A stretch of 64,000 nucleotides of DNA from Streptomyces fradiae (lineage in GTDB: Bacteria > Actinomycetota > Actinomycetes > Streptomycetales > Streptomycetaceae): assembly GCF_041270065.1 (NCBI RefSeq), contig NZ_CP065958.1, forward strand, positions 3,038,001 to 3,102,000, given 5' to 3'. The first letter of the stretch is position 1; each line of letters opens with the position of its first letter. The notes beneath the pieces are model-generated. The model worked only from the letters and a program-made list of their open reading frames with translations, was not told the DNA's origin and ran no database searches. The position numbers were made by a program, and so were the translations under genes. Positions 23,871-32,610 of the stretch are shown here, in pieces.

Positions 23871-25208
23871 ATGGCCCTCAAGATCACCGTGATCGGCACC
23901 GGCTACCTCGGCGCCACCCACGCCGCGGCCATGGCGGAGCTCGGCTTCGAGGTGCTCGGTCTGGACGTGGTCCCCGAGAAGATCGAGATGCTGGCCGGCG
24001 GCCGGGTCCCGATGTACGAGCCGGGTCTGGAGGAGCTGCTCGCGCGGCACGTCGCCGGGATCGAGGGCTCCAGCGGCCGGCTGCGCTTCACCACCTCCTG
24101 GGAGGAGGCGGGCGCCTTCGGCGACGTCCACTTCGTCTGTGTGAACACCCCGCAGAAGCACGGCGAGTACGCGTGCGACATGAGTTACGTGGACGCCGCC
24201 TTCGCCTCGCTCGCCGGGGTCGTACGGGACGGGGCGCTGGTCGTCGGCAAGTCGACCGTGCCGGTCGGCTCGGCGCAGCGGCTCGCGGGCGTGCTGCCCG
24301 AGGGCGTCGAACTGGCCTGGAACCCGGAGTTCCTGCGCGAGGGCTTCGCCGTGCAGGACACCCTGCACCCGGACCGGATCGTGGTCGGCGTGGCCGAGGG
24401 CGTACGCGGCGAGCGGGCCGAGAAGCTGCTGCGCGAGGTGTACGCGGTGCCGGTGGCGGAGGGCTCGCCGTTCGTGGTGACCGACTACCCGACCGCCGAG
24501 CTGGTGAAGACCTCCGCCAACTCCTTCCTCGCCACCAAGATCTCCTTCATCAACGCGATGGCGGAGGTCTGCGAGGCGGCCGGCGGCGACGTGGCCAAGC
24601 TCGCGGAGGCGATCGGACACGACGAGCGGATCGGCAACAAGTTCCTGCGGGCCGGCATCGGCTTCGGCGGTGGCTGTCTGCCGAAGGACATCCGGGCCTT
24701 CATGGCGCGGGCCGGTGAGCTCGGCGCGGACCAGGCGCTGACCTTCCTGCGCGAGATCGACTCCATCAACATGCGGCGCCGCGCGTCCATGGTCGAGATG
24801 GCCCGGGAGGCGCTGGGCGGCGGCTTCCTCGGCAAGCGGGTGGCGGTGCTCGGCGCGACCTTCAAGCCCGACTCGGACGACGTCCGCGATTCGCCCGCGC
24901 TGAACGTGGCCGGCCAGATCCACCTCCAGGGCGGCCAGGTCACCGTCTACGACCCCAAGGGCATGGACAACGCGCGCCGGCTCTTCCCGACGCTGGCGTA
25001 CGCGCCCACCGCCCTCGACGCGGTGCGCGGCGCGGACGTCGTCCTCCACCTCACCGAGTGGCGCGAGTTCCGCGACGCGCTGGACCCGGCGGAGCTGGCC
25101 GAGGTCGTCTCCTCGGCCGTCATCCTCGACGGCCGCAACGCGCTGGACGCGGGGCGGTGGCGCGAGGCGGGCTGGACGTACCGGGCGATGGGCCGCCCGC
25201 GGGCCTGA
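23871..25208 (+). CDS. UDP-glucose 6-dehydrogenase
   Basis: A 445-residue NAD-dependent enzyme that oxidises UDP-glucose to UDP-glucuronate. The N-terminal Rossmann motif is ITVIGTGYLGATHAAAMAELG. CVNTPQKHGEYACDMSYVDAA, VVGKSTVPVGSAQRL and EFLREGFAVQD are conserved family blocks. The thioester Cys is C269 in GIGFGGGCLPKD, and the C-terminal lobe has LGATFKPDSDDVRDSPAL. ATG at 23871 has GGAGA upstream. UDP-glucuronate feeds uronic-acid-containing wall polymers, which fits the nearby LCP and GT genes. An NDP-sugar dehydrogenase with another hexose cannot be fully excluded. Confidence 0.9.
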   Translation: MALKITVIGTGYLGATHAAAMAELGFEVLGLDVVPEKIEMLAGGRVPMYEPGLEELLARHVAGIEGSSGRLRFTTSWEEAGAFGDVHFVCVNTPQKHGEYACDMSYVDAAFASLAGVVRDGALVVGKSTVPVGSAQRLAGVLPEGVELAWNPEFLREGFAVQDTLHPDRIVVGVAEGVRGERAEKLLREVYAVPVAEGSPFVVTDYPTAELVKTSANSFLATKISFINAMAEVCEAAGGDVAKLAEAIGHDERIGNKFLRAGIGFGGGCLPKDIRAFMARAGELGADQALTFLREIDSINMRRRASMVEMAREALGGGFLGKRVAVLGATFKPDSDDVRDSPALNVAGQIHLQGGQVTVYDPKGMDNARRLFPTLAYAPTALDAVRGADVVLHLTEWREFRDALDPAELAEVVSSAVILDGRNALDAGRWREAGWTYRAMGRPRA

Positions 25209-25298
25209 ACGGGCACCAAGAGCGCGCCGCGCTGGTGGTGCGGGTCCAGGCCCGGGAGCGGAACGCGCCCGCATGGGCGCCGTCCCGTGTGCCCACCC

Positions 25299-25323
25299 TC
25301 CCCCTGGCTTCGCCGGGGGGACC
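25299..25323. terminator. Hairpin between UDP-glucose dehydrogenase and the dipeptidase-like gene
   Basis: TCCCCC-T-GGC-TTC-GCC-GGGGGGA: an 8-bp stem with one bulged T and a 3-nt loop, followed by ACCCCCACGCC. The same kind of TCCCCC...GCTTCGCC...GGGGGGACCCCCA hairpin is, from memory, widespread in Streptomyces intergenic DNA, so it may be a dispersed repeat as well as a terminator. Confidence 0.6.
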
Positions 25324-25360
25324 CCCACGCCCTGCGGGACGAATGCCCACAACGGGACGG

Positions 25361-26290
25361 CTACGCCGCTCTCAGCCGCGTCACCCGCGATCTGAACTCC
25401 GTGTCCCGCAGCGCGCGTGTGATGTTGCCGTGGGACAGGGAGACCAGGTCCGACGCCGGCCAGTCGCGGCGGAGGAGTTCCGCGAAGAGCGGGACGTAGC
25501 CGGTGGGCGGGTGTTCCGCGTGGGAGAGGCCCAGGGAGCGGGGGCCCGCGAGGGCGCGGAGGCGGTCGAGGGTGTCGGCGGTGGCCGAGACGTCGGGGGT
25601 GACCGGCACCATGCACACGCCGTCCTTCTCGCCGAGGAGGCTCAGCACCTCGTCCGGCATGCCGTCCGGGTCCGCCCGGGTGAGCAGGACCGGGGCCCGG
25701 CTCACCGCGAGGGTCTGGCGGACGGTGTCGGTGTCGGCGCCGGCCAGGTCGATGGCCAGGCCGAGCCGGTTCATCTCGCGTACCGCCTCGCGGGCGAAGC
25801 GGTCGTAGCGGGTGAGGCTCACCGCCCGTACGCCGAGCGCGTGGTACGCCCGGAGCGTGGCGGGCGAGCCGCCGACGGCCGACCAGCTCACCGGTCCGAG
25901 GACGACGGCGACCCGGCCGCAGTTGCGGGCGTGGTCCATCTCGGAGGTGGTGTGGGCGAGGCGCAGGTCCTCGGGGCAGGCCGCCACGAGGGCGCGGACC
26001 GCGTCGATCCGGCGCAGGGTGCCGAGGACGCCCTCGTCGGCGTCGACGCGCAGGGACCAGAGCTGTGCTCCCGCCTCCGCGGCCCGTACCGGCGGAAGGT
26101 CTTCCGGGTCCGGTTCGGTGACGCGCGGCGGTTCCGTGTGCCCCTCGACGACCGGCTGCGCGGCAAGCAGCGCGCGGGCTCGGGTCGACTCGTCGAGGGG
26201 CCGGGGATGTTCGGGGGGATCGGCGTCGCCCGCCGAGACGGCGTGGGCGACGGTGAAGGTGGTGGTGGGATCGTCCAGCAGATCTGCCAT
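25361..26290 (-). CDS. Dipeptidase-family paralogue lacking metal ligands (probable pseudoenzyme)
   Basis: A 309-residue relative of the membrane dipeptidase at 26462-27694. Aligned landmarks show the fold is kept: LLAAQPVVEGHTE versus [27 protein letters not shown] versus [31 protein letters not shown] versus [40 protein letters not shown] versus [20 protein letters not shown]. The bridging Glu, both later His and the GGDYDG Asp of the active enzyme are absent or replaced, and HxD became HTE. It is therefore unlikely to be a dipeptidase. It has intact reading and good codon use, so it is probably a selected protein rather than a decaying pseudogene. It is separated from the active copy by a terminator. 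Confidence 0.7.
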   Translation of the reverse strand: MADLLDDPTTTFTVAHAVSAGDADPPEHPRPLDESTRARALLAAQPVVEGHTEPPRVTEPDPEDLPPVRAAEAGAQLWSLRVDADEGVLGTLRRIDAVRALVAACPEDLRLAHTTSEMDHARNCGRVAVVLGPVSWSAVGGSPATLRAYHALGVRAVSLTRYDRFAREAVREMNRLGLAIDLAGADTDTVRQTLAVSRAPVLLTRADPDGMPDEVLSLLGEKDGVCMVPVTPDVSATADTLDRLRALAGPRSLGLSHAEHPPTGYVPLFAELLRRDWPASDLVSLSHGNITRALRDTEFRSRVTRLRAA

Positions 26291-26399
26291 GGGTGACTCA
26301 ACTCCGTACTACTGAGGCAGTACGGCAACCGTGCCACCGCCCCCGGCGCCCGGCGCGGCGGGCTAGGCCGTCCGGGGGATGCCCGTACGAGCGACACGA

Positions 26400-26423
26400 A
26401 GGCCCCCGCCGGAGCGGGGGCCT
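26400..26423. terminator. Terminator downstream of the dipeptidase
   Basis: AGGCCCCCGC, loop CGGA, perfect complement: 10-bp stem. It lies between the dipeptidase stop (26462) and the dipeptidase-like start (26290), so the two paralogues are transcribed separately. Confidence 0.88.
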
Positions 26424-26461
26424 CACTGACGTGACGTCATATCCCGTACAGAACCGAGGCG

Positions 26462-27694
26462 TTACGCGTCGAAGCCGGCGATCGTCGCGATCGACGCGCC
26501 CCGCAGCGCCTGCTGCTCCCGCGCCACCGACTCCGCGTCGCGCAGCACCCGTACGGCGTTGGACCAGGTCAGCTTCGCCAGGTCGGCCGGCGACCAGCCG
26601 CGGACCAGGAGCTCCGCGATCAGGTTCGGGTAGCCGGCGACGTCGTCCAGGCCGGCCGGGGTGAAGGCCGTGCCGTCGTAGTCGCCGCCGATGCCGATGT
26701 GGTCGATGCCGGCGACCTCGCGCATGTGGTCGAGGTGGTCGGCGACCGTGGCGGCCGTCGCGAGCGGGCGCGGGTTCTCCGCCTCGAAGGCGCGGTGGAC
26801 GGCCATCGCGTCCGGGGTGGTGGCGAGGTGGTGGAAGCCGTGGGCGCGCATGTTCTCGTCCGCGCGGTTGGTCCACTCGACCGCGGCGGGCAGGATGAAC
26901 TTCGGCACGAAGGTCGCCATCGCCACACCGCCGTTGGCGGGCAGCCGCTCCAGGATCTCGTCCGGGATGTTGCGCGGGTGGTCGCAGACCGCGCGGGACG
27001 AGGAGTGCGAGAAGATCACCGGCGCGACGCTGGTGTCCAGCGCGTCCCGCATGGTCGACGCCGCCACGTGCGAGAGGTCCACGAGCATGCCGCAGCGGTT
27101 CATCTCGCGGACGACCTCGCGGCCGAAGGCGGTGAGCCCGTCGTGCCGGGGGTCGTCGGTGGCCGAGTCCGCCCAGTCGTTGTTCTCGTTGTGGGTGAGC
27201 GTCATGTAGCGCACGCCCAGGGTGTGCAGGGCGCGCAGGGTGGCCAGGGAGTTGTTGATCGAGTGGCCGCCCTCGGCGCCCTTGAGGGACGCGATGCGGC
27301 CCTCCTTGCGGGCCGTCTCCATGGCGTCGGCGGTCAGCGCGGGCGCGAGGTCCGCCGCGTACCGCTCGACCAGCCGGTCGACGGCGTCGATCTGCTCCAG
27401 GGTGGCGCTGACCGCGTGGTCGCCGGTCAGCCGGCCCGGCACGTACACCGACCAGAACTGCGCGCCGACGCCGCCGGCCCGCAGCCGGGCGAGGTCGGTG
27501 TGCAGGGAGGCGGACAGATCGCCGGCGATGTCGAGCTTGTCGAGGTCGTAGCCGCAGTGCTCGCGCAGGGCCCACGGCAGGTCGTTGTGCCCGTCCACGA
27601 CCGGGGTCGCGGCGAGCAGTTCGCGCGCCTCGGCGAGGCGGTCCGAGGCCTGCGCCCCGCTCGTACCCGCCCCGCTCGTACCCGCCGCGCTCAC
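26462..27694 (-). CDS. Membrane dipeptidase (renal dipeptidase family, M19)
   Basis: A 410-residue zinc dipeptidase. All M19 metal and catalytic residues are visible: H36 and D38 in [10 protein letters not shown], bridging E141 in KGAEGGHS, H209 in LVDLSHVA, H230 in [10 protein letters not shown] and the Asp in [11 protein letters not shown]. Despite the family name there is no signal peptide, so it is likely cytosolic, hydrolysing dipeptides. The GTG start at 27694 overlaps the purE stop by 4 nt (GTGA), so it is translationally coupled to purK-purE. The first ~15 residues ([16 protein letters not shown]) are a short repeat. A diverged paralogue follows it. Confidence 0.9.
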   Translation of the reverse strand: MSAAGTSGAGTSGAQASDRLAEARELLAATPVVDGHNDLPWALREHCGYDLDKLDIAGDLSASLHTDLARLRAGGVGAQFWSVYVPGRLTGDHAVSATLEQIDAVDRLVERYAADLAPALTADAMETARKEGRIASLKGAEGGHSINNSLATLRALHTLGVRYMTLTHNENNDWADSATDDPRHDGLTAFGREVVREMNRCGMLVDLSHVAASTMRDALDTSVAPVIFSHSSSRAVCDHPRNIPDEILERLPANGGVAMATFVPKFILPAAVEWTNRADENMRAHGFHHLATTPDAMAVHRAFEAENPRPLATAATVADHLDHMREVAGIDHIGIGGDYDGTAFTPAGLDDVAGYPNLIAELLVRGWSPADLAKLTWSNAVRVLRDAESVAREQQALRGASIATIAGFDA

Positions 27695-28245
27695 TTGGCG
27701 AACCCGAACGCGCCCGCGCCCTCGACCTTCTGCCGCAGCCGCTTGCCCTTCTCCGTCGCCTGGTCGTTGAGCTCCTGCTGGAACTCCTTCATCCGGGCGA
27801 GCAGTTCGGGGTCGTGCGCGGCGAGGATCCGGGCGGCGAGCAGACCCGCGTTGCGCGCGCCGCCGACCGAGACGGTCGCGACCGGCACACCGGCCGGCAT
27901 CTGCACGATGGAGAGGAGGGAGTCCATGCCGTCGAGGTACTTCAGCGGCACCGGCACCCCGATCACCGGCAGCGGGGTGACGGAGGCGAGCATGCCCGGC
28001 AGATGGGCCGCGCCGCCGGCGCCCGCGATGACCGCCTTGAGTCCGCGGTCGGCGGCCTCCTCGCCGTACGCGATCATCTCGCGCGGCATGCGGTGCGCGG
28101 AGACGACGTCGACCTCGTACGGGATCTCGAACTCGTCCAGGGCCTGCGCGGCGGCCTCCATGACGGGCCAGTCCGAGTCGGACCCCATCACGATGCCGAC
28201 GAGCGGGCTCGACGAGTTCACATTCGACGCGGCCGGATTACTCAA
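27691..28245 (-). CDS. purE: PurE, N5-carboxyaminoimidazole ribonucleotide mutase
   Basis: A 184-residue purine-pathway enzyme converting N5-CAIR to CAIR. Class I PurE motifs are present: [25 protein letters not shown] (catalytic His), [14 protein letters not shown] and [20 protein letters not shown] chose TTG at 28245 because GAGGGA lies 7 nt upstream and the codon overlaps the purK stop; a GTG at 28221 is the alternative but lacks a site. Coupled to purK before it and to the dipeptidase after it. A C-terminal Lys-rich tail ([13 protein letters not shown]) is usual for actinobacterial PurE. Confidence 0.92.
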   Translation of the reverse strand: MSNPAASNVNSSSPLVGIVMGSDSDWPVMEAAAQALDEFEIPYEVDVVSAHRMPREMIAYGEEAADRGLKAVIAGAGGAAHLPGMLASVTPLPVIGVPVPLKYLDGMDSLLSIVQMPAGVPVATVSVGGARNAGLLAARILAAHDPELLARMKEFQQELNDQATEKGKRLRQKVEGAGAFGFAK

Positions 28246-29395
28246 CGATCGTCCCTCGCAGGTAGTCGGCGGCGTGGCGGGCGCGCTCCAGCACCTCGTC
28301 CAGGTCGTCGCCATAGGTGTTGACGTGGCCCACCTTGCGGCCCGGCTTCACGTCCTTGCCGTACATGTGGATCTTGAGCTGCGGGTCCCGGGCCATGCAG
28401 TGCAGATACCCCTGATACATGTCCGGGTAGTCGCCACCCAGAACATTGCACATCACGGTCCACTTCGCGCGGGGGCGCGGGTCGCCCAGCGGAAGGTCGA
28501 GCACGGCCCGGACGTGGTTGGCGAACTGCGAGGTGATCGCGCCGTCCTGGGTCCAGTGGCCGGAGTTGTGCGGGCGCATGGCGAGCTCGTTGACGAGGAT
28601 CCGCCCGTCGCGGGTCTCGAACAGCTCCACGGCCAGGTGGCCGACCACGTCGAGCTCCTTGGCGATCCGCAGCGCCAGCTCCTGCGCCTGCCCGGCCAGC
28701 TCGTCGGAGAGCTCGGGGGCGGGCGCGATCACGGTGTCGCAGACGCCGTCGACCTGACGGGACTCGACCACCGGGTAGGCCACCGCCTGGCCGTGCGGGG
28801 AGCGGACGATGTTCGCGGCGAGCTCGCGCGCGAAGTCGACCTTCTCCTCGGCGAGCACCGCCACGCCCGCCTTGAAGGCGTCGTGGGCGTCCTCCTCGGA
28901 GCGCACGAACCACACGCCCTTGCCGTCGTAGCCGCCGCGCACGGTCTTGAGGATGATCGGGAAGCCGTCGCCCCCGCCCTCCCCCGCGCCCTCCGCGGCG
29001 AACGCGACGGCGTCGGCCGGGTCGGCCACGATGCGGTGGCGCGGGCTGGGCGCGCCGATCTCGTCGAGCTTCGCCCGCATCACCCCCTTGTCCTGGGCGT
29101 GCGCGAGGGCCGCGCGGCCCGGGCGGACGACGACGCCGTCCGCCTCCAGGGTCGCGAGGTGCTCCGCGGGCACGTGCTCGTGGTCGAAGGTGATCACGTC
29201 ACAGCCGCGCGCGAAGTCACGCAGCGTGTCCAGGTCGCGATAGTCGCCGAGAACGACTTCACTCACCACCTGGGCCGCCGAGTCCTGCGGGGTGTCACTG
29301 AGGAGCTTGAACTGGATGCCGAGCGGGATGCCTGCCTCGTGCGTCATACGAGCGAGCTGACCGCCGCCGACCATGCCGACTACCGGGAACGTCAC
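28238..29395 (-). CDS. purK: PurK, N5-carboxyaminoimidazole ribonucleotide synthetase
   Basis: A 385-residue ATP-grasp enzyme that makes N5-CAIR from AIR, bicarbonate and [20 protein letters not shown] is the N-terminal PurK signature. [40 protein letters not shown] and [16 protein letters not shown] are further family blocks. Start is GTG at 29395. There is no separated Shine-Dalgarno (AGAGG abuts the GTG), while TACCCT ends 6-7 nt upstream, so a leaderless mRNA is possible. It heads the purK-purE-dipeptidase unit and is divergent from the GtrA gene. Confidence 0.93.
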   Translation of the reverse strand: MTFPVVGMVGGGQLARMTHEAGIPLGIQFKLLSDTPQDSAAQVVSEVVLGDYRDLDTLRDFARGCDVITFDHEHVPAEHLATLEADGVVVRPGRAALAHAQDKGVMRAKLDEIGAPSPRHRIVADPADAVAFAAEGAGEGGGDGFPIILKTVRGGYDGKGVWFVRSEEDAHDAFKAGVAVLAEEKVDFARELAANIVRSPHGQAVAYPVVESRQVDGVCDTVIAPAPELSDELAGQAQELALRIAKELDVVGHLAVELFETRDGRILVNELAMRPHNSGHWTQDGAITSQFANHVRAVLDLPLGDPRPRAKWTVMCNVLGGDYPDMYQGYLHCMARDPQLKIHMYGKDVKPGRKVGHVNTYGDDLDEVLERARHAADYLRGTIVE

Positions 29396-29582
29396 CCTCT
29401 TAGGGTATCCGCACAAGTTCCGGAGCCTCGTCCGGCTGTGTCTTGTCACAGCCGGGGTGTGCTCGCACACGGATCGCGCACATCCCGGGCGGGTGTGCGG
29501 AGGGCTGGTTAGCATGGCTGGGTTGACGCCGCCACGGCGTCGGCCGGAACGCCTCCGGAACGGACAGGACAGAGCGATCACG

Positions 29583-30107
29583 ATGAGTGAACCCGGCGCG
29601 CTGCGCACGCGAGTGGACCGGCTCGTCCGCGAGGTCGCCAAATTCGGCGTGGTCGGCGGTCTGGGCGTCCTGGTGAACCTGCTCGTCTTCAACCTGGTGC
29701 GCCATGTCACCGAGCTTCCGGTGGTGCGGGCGAGCATCATCGCCACCGTCGTGGCGATCCTCTTCAACTACGTGGGGTTCCGCTACTTCACGTACCGCGA
29801 CCGCGACAAGTCCGGCCGTACGAAGGAACTGGTGCTGTTCCTGCTGTTCAGCGCGGTCGGCCTGGTGATCGAGAACGGCGTGCTCTACACGGCGACGTAC
29901 GGCTTCGGCTGGGACACCCCGCTGCAGAGCAACTTCTTCAAGTTCTTCGGCATCGGCGTCGCGACCCTGTTCCGCTTCTGGTCGTACCGCACCTGGGTGT
30001 TCCAGGCGCTGCCGGCGAAGGAGGCGGTGCAGGCCGCCGAATCGTTCCTGGAGCAGGCGCCGCGGCAGGCCACCCGGGCCGGCCGCAAGCAGCCCGACCG
30101 GGTCTGA
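29583..30107 (+). CDS. GtrA-family membrane protein
   Basis: A 174-residue integral membrane protein with four predicted TM helices: FGVVGGLGVLVNLLVFNLV, ASIIATVVAILFNYVGFRYF, LVLFLLFSAVGLVIENGVLY and FFKFFGIGVATLFRFWSYRTWVF. NYVGFRYFTYRD and RFWSYRTWVF are GtrA signatures. Family members assist transfer of sugars linked to polyprenyl phosphate across the membrane, which would fit the wall-glycopolymer genes nearby. ATG at 29583 follows a weak AGGACAGAG site; longer upstream extensions are rejected because they precede the first helix with Arg-rich shadow sequence. It ends 18 bp from the convergent histidine kinase gene. Confidence 0.85.
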   Translation: MSEPGALRTRVDRLVREVAKFGVVGGLGVLVNLLVFNLVRHVTELPVVRASIIATVVAILFNYVGFRYFTYRDRDKSGRTKELVLFLLFSAVGLVIENGVLYTATYGFGWDTPLQSNFFKFFGIGVATLFRFWSYRTWVFQALPAKEAVQAAESFLEQAPRQATRAGRKQPDRV

Positions 30108-30125
30108 GACCGCCGATCACGGCTG

Positions 30126-31397
30126 CTACCGGACAGGGCGCTCCGGCTCCGGTTCCGTACGGCTTCTGACCTCGCGGCTCAGGAAGAGCGCGAACACCGG
30201 CGGATGCTGCTGGAGCAGTTCGAGGCGCCCGCCGTCCGCCTCCGCGAGGTCGCGGGCCACCGCGAGGCCGATGCCCGTCGAGGAGCGACCGCTGACCGCC
30301 CGCTCGAAGATCCGCGCCCCGAGGTCCACGGGCACGCCCGGGCCCTCGTCCGTGACCTCGATCACCGACTGGTTGCCGGTGACCCGGGTGCGCAGGGCGA
30401 CGGTGCCGCCGCCGTGCATCAGGGAGTTCTCGATCAGCGCGGCCAGGACCTGGGCGACCGCGCCGGGGGTGCCGACGGCCCGCATGCCCTGCTTGCCGGA
30501 GTGCACGATCGCCCGGCCCGCACTGCGGTAGGCCGGCCGCCACTCCTCCAGCTGCTGCTTGACGACCTCGTCGAGGTCGAAGGCGACCGCGGAGCCGGTC
30601 CGCGGGTCGCGCGAGTTGGTGAGCAGCCGCTCGACGACGTCGGTGAGCCGCTCCACCTGGGTGAGCGCGATCGTCGCCTCCTCCCGGACCGTCTCCAGGT
30701 CGTCGGCGACGGCGACCTCCTCCAGGCGCATGGACAGCGCGGTGAGCGGCGTACGGAGCTGGTGGGAGGCGTCGGCGGCGAGCCGGCGCTCGGCGGTGAG
30801 CATCCGCGCGATCCGCTCGGCGGAGGCGTCCAGGACGTCCGCGACCCGGTCGAGCTCGGGCACCCCGTACCGCTTGTGCCGGGGCCGCGGATCGCCGGAG
30901 CCGAGCCGCTCGGCGGTCTCGGCGAGGTCGGTGAGCGGGGAGGCCAGCTTGTTGGCCTGCCGTACGGCGAGGAGCACCGCGGCCACCACGCACAGCAGCG
31001 CCACGGCCAGGATGATCAGCAGGGTGCGGCGCACCTCGGTCATGACGACCGAACGGGCCTCCTCGACGACCACGGTCTCGCCGCGCTCGCCCTCGGCGAA
31101 GCCGCGGATGACGCTGCCGCCGGGGCGGGAGCCGATCTCGATGGGGTCGCGGCCGGGGATGCGGATGATCGCGTACCGCCGGCCGCCGCTCTGGTCGGCC
31201 AGGATGTCCGGGTTGACGGGTTCGCCGCCGATCAGCCGGCTGTCGATGATGGAGGCGATCCGCACCGCCTCCGTGTCCACCCGCTCCTGGGCACTGGACG
31301 AGACCGTGCGGGTCTCCACGATCAGGAGCGAGCCGCCGAAGACGGCGATGACGACGAGCACCACGGCGAGCGTGGAGTTGATCAGACGGCGGCGCAC
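30126..31397 (-). CDS. Two-component sensor histidine kinase
   Basis: A 423-residue HK. TM1 is at about 7-28 and TM2 at about 122-145, with a ~95-residue extracellular sensor between them. A HAMP domain follows (KLASPLTDLAETAERLGSGD). Phospho-acceptor H212 lies in ASHQLRTPLTAL. The HATPase domain has the N box QVLAALIENSLMHG, VTDEGPGVP and GIGLAVARDLAEADGG. The extracellular part has no recognisable ligand domain. Start is GTG at 31397. The cognate response regulator is 100 bp upstream on the same strand, separated by tandem repeats. The C-terminal tail (RSRTEPEPERPVR) is low complexity. Confidence 0.92.
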   Translation of the reverse strand: MRRRLINSTLAVVLVVIAVFGGSLLIVETRTVSSSAQERVDTEAVRIASIIDSRLIGGEPVNPDILADQSGGRRYAIIRIPGRDPIEIGSRPGGSVIRGFAEGERGETVVVEEARSVVMTEVRRTLLIILAVALLCVVAAVLLAVRQANKLASPLTDLAETAERLGSGDPRPRHKRYGVPELDRVADVLDASAERIARMLTAERRLAADASHQLRTPLTALSMRLEEVAVADDLETVREEATIALTQVERLTDVVERLLTNSRDPRTGSAVAFDLDEVVKQQLEEWRPAYRSAGRAIVHSGKQGMRAVGTPGAVAQVLAALIENSLMHGGGTVALRTRVTGNQSVIEVTDEGPGVPVDLGARIFERAVSGRSSTGIGLAVARDLAEADGGRLELLQQHPPVFALFLSREVRSRTEPEPERPVR

Positions 31398-31412
31398 GGG
31401 ACGGGATCAGCC

Positions 31413-31509
31413 TTCTCGGACCAGCTCTTCATCGGACCAGCTCTTCATCGGACTAGCTCTTCTCGGACTAGCTCTTCTCGGACCAGCTCTTCTCGGACTA
31501 GCTCTTCTC
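31413..31509 (-). repeat. Six tandem copies of a 15-16 bp repeat spanning the response-regulator stop
   Basis: The plus-strand unit tcggac(c/t)agctcttc(a) recurs six times between the histidine kinase start and the 3' end of the response regulator. The innermost copy is the last codons of the regulator (EKS-stop), and three further copies repeat that TAG in the same frame. So the gene's tail, with its stop codon, has been amplified downstream. Confidence 0.9.
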
Positions 31510-32175
31510 GAAGCGGAAGCCCACACCCCGGACGGTGGAGATGTAGCGCGGGTTGGCCGCGTCGTCGCCGAGCTTCTTGCGCAGCCAGGAGATGTGCATG
31601 TCGAGGGTCTTGGTGGAGGACCACCAGGTGGTGTCCCAGACCTCGCGCATCAGCTGGTCGCGGGTGACCACCCGGCCCGCGTCGCGGACCAGGACCCGCA
31701 GCAGGTCGAACTCCTTGGCGGTGAGCTGGAGCTCCTCGTCGCCCATCCAGGCGCGGTGCGACTCGACGTCGATCCGCACGCCGTGGGTGGTCGGCGCGAC
31801 GGCCGGCTCGGCGGCGCCGCGCCGCAGCAGGGCCCGGACCCGGGCGAGCAGCTCGGCGAGCCGGAACGGCTTCGTCACGTAGTCGTCGGCGCCGGCGTCG
31901 AGGCCCACCACCGTGTCGACCTCGTCGGCGCGGGCGGTGAGCACCAGGATCGGCACCGTGTGCCCGTCGGCGCGCAGCCGGCGGGCGACCTCGAGTCCGT
32001 CCATGCCGGGCAGGCCCAGGTCGAGCACGACCAGGTCGACCCCGCCCTGGAGTCCGGCGTCGAGCGCGGTGGGGCCGTCCTCGCGCACCTCGACCTCGTA
32101 CCCCTCCCGCCGCAGGGCGCGGGCCAGCGGTTCCGAGATGGATGCGTCGTCCTCGGCGAGCAGTACACGGGTCAT
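31498..32175 (-). CDS. OmpR/PhoB-family response regulator
   Basis: A 225-residue regulator. The receiver has the acidic pocket (AEDDASI), phospho-acceptor D52 in VVLDLGLPGMDG, T80 and K102 (VTKPF). The winged-helix DNA-binding domain (about 130-225) shows LQLTAKEFDLLRVLVRDAG, TRDQLMREVWDTTWWSSTKTLDMHISWLRKKLGDD and ISTVRGVGFRFE. The C-terminus EKS is repeated in the spacer. ATG at 32175. It pairs with the downstream kinase. The target promoter is unknown; the divergent POT transporter, 435 bp away, is a candidate. Confidence 0.94.
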   Translation of the reverse strand: MTRVLLAEDDASISEPLARALRREGYEVEVREDGPTALDAGLQGGVDLVVLDLGLPGMDGLEVARRLRADGHTVPILVLTARADEVDTVVGLDAGADDYVTKPFRLAELLARVRALLRRGAAEPAVAPTTHGVRIDVESHRAWMGDEELQLTAKEFDLLRVLVRDAGRVVTRDQLMREVWDTTWWSSTKTLDMHISWLRKKLGDDAANPRYISTVRGVGFRFEKS

Positions 32176-32610
32176 GAGGTGATGGTAGTCCGCACCGGCA
32201 CGGTGCCGGGGCGTGATCCACAGGGGTGGACCACCCCCCTTTGATCTTGGTCTGGAATTTGCTCATGACCTTGGAATGAAGGAAGTTGGTTCCATAGTCG
32301 CCTGTGATCCATCTCTCAAGTCCTTCCATATCCGGCAGTGTCGTGTCGTATGGTGTCGAGAGTTCTGTAGCGGTAAACGGGGACCTTTGGCCGGGTTGGT
32401 ACGCCAAGCACGCCAAGGGTCTCTTTTCTGCACGAGGCGGCCGTCGGCGGTCTCGAGGACAGTGAATGACCTGTGGGCCGGGTCCTGCGACGCGCTGACG
32501 CGTCAGGGCGTGGATCCCGGAGGGGTGCGACCGCTCCCCGCCGGTGCCGGCCTCCCCCACCGGGCGCACCCCGCTCACAAAGCGCGCGTCCCGACAGAGC
32601 AAGGATCGAC
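32176..32610. other. Intergenic region between response regulator and POT transporter
   Basis: 435 bp, noticeably less GC-rich than the genes (for example 32250-32420). No gene recognised. It has palindromic GGGGTGG-A-CCACCCC at 32223-32237, a CCGGCAC-GGTGCCGG element at about 32195-32210, a direct repeat acgccaag-c-acgccaag at about 32401-32418 and GACGCG-CTGA-CGCGTC at 32489-32504. It must hold both divergent promoters; I found no convincing riboswitch. Confidence 0.5.

Noticed and set aside
25299..25323. Insertion-sequence end
   Set aside because: The GCTTCGCC hairpin resembles a common Streptomyces intergenic palindrome. There is no transposase or target duplication.
31445..32602. Plus and minus frames reading the EELVR repeat through the response-regulator region
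   Set aside because: Repetitive shadow translation of the 15-bp array and the complement of a well-defined regulator gene.
32176..32610. Riboswitch upstream of the POT transporter
   Set aside because: The region has several small palindromes but none fits a riboswitch core that I know.
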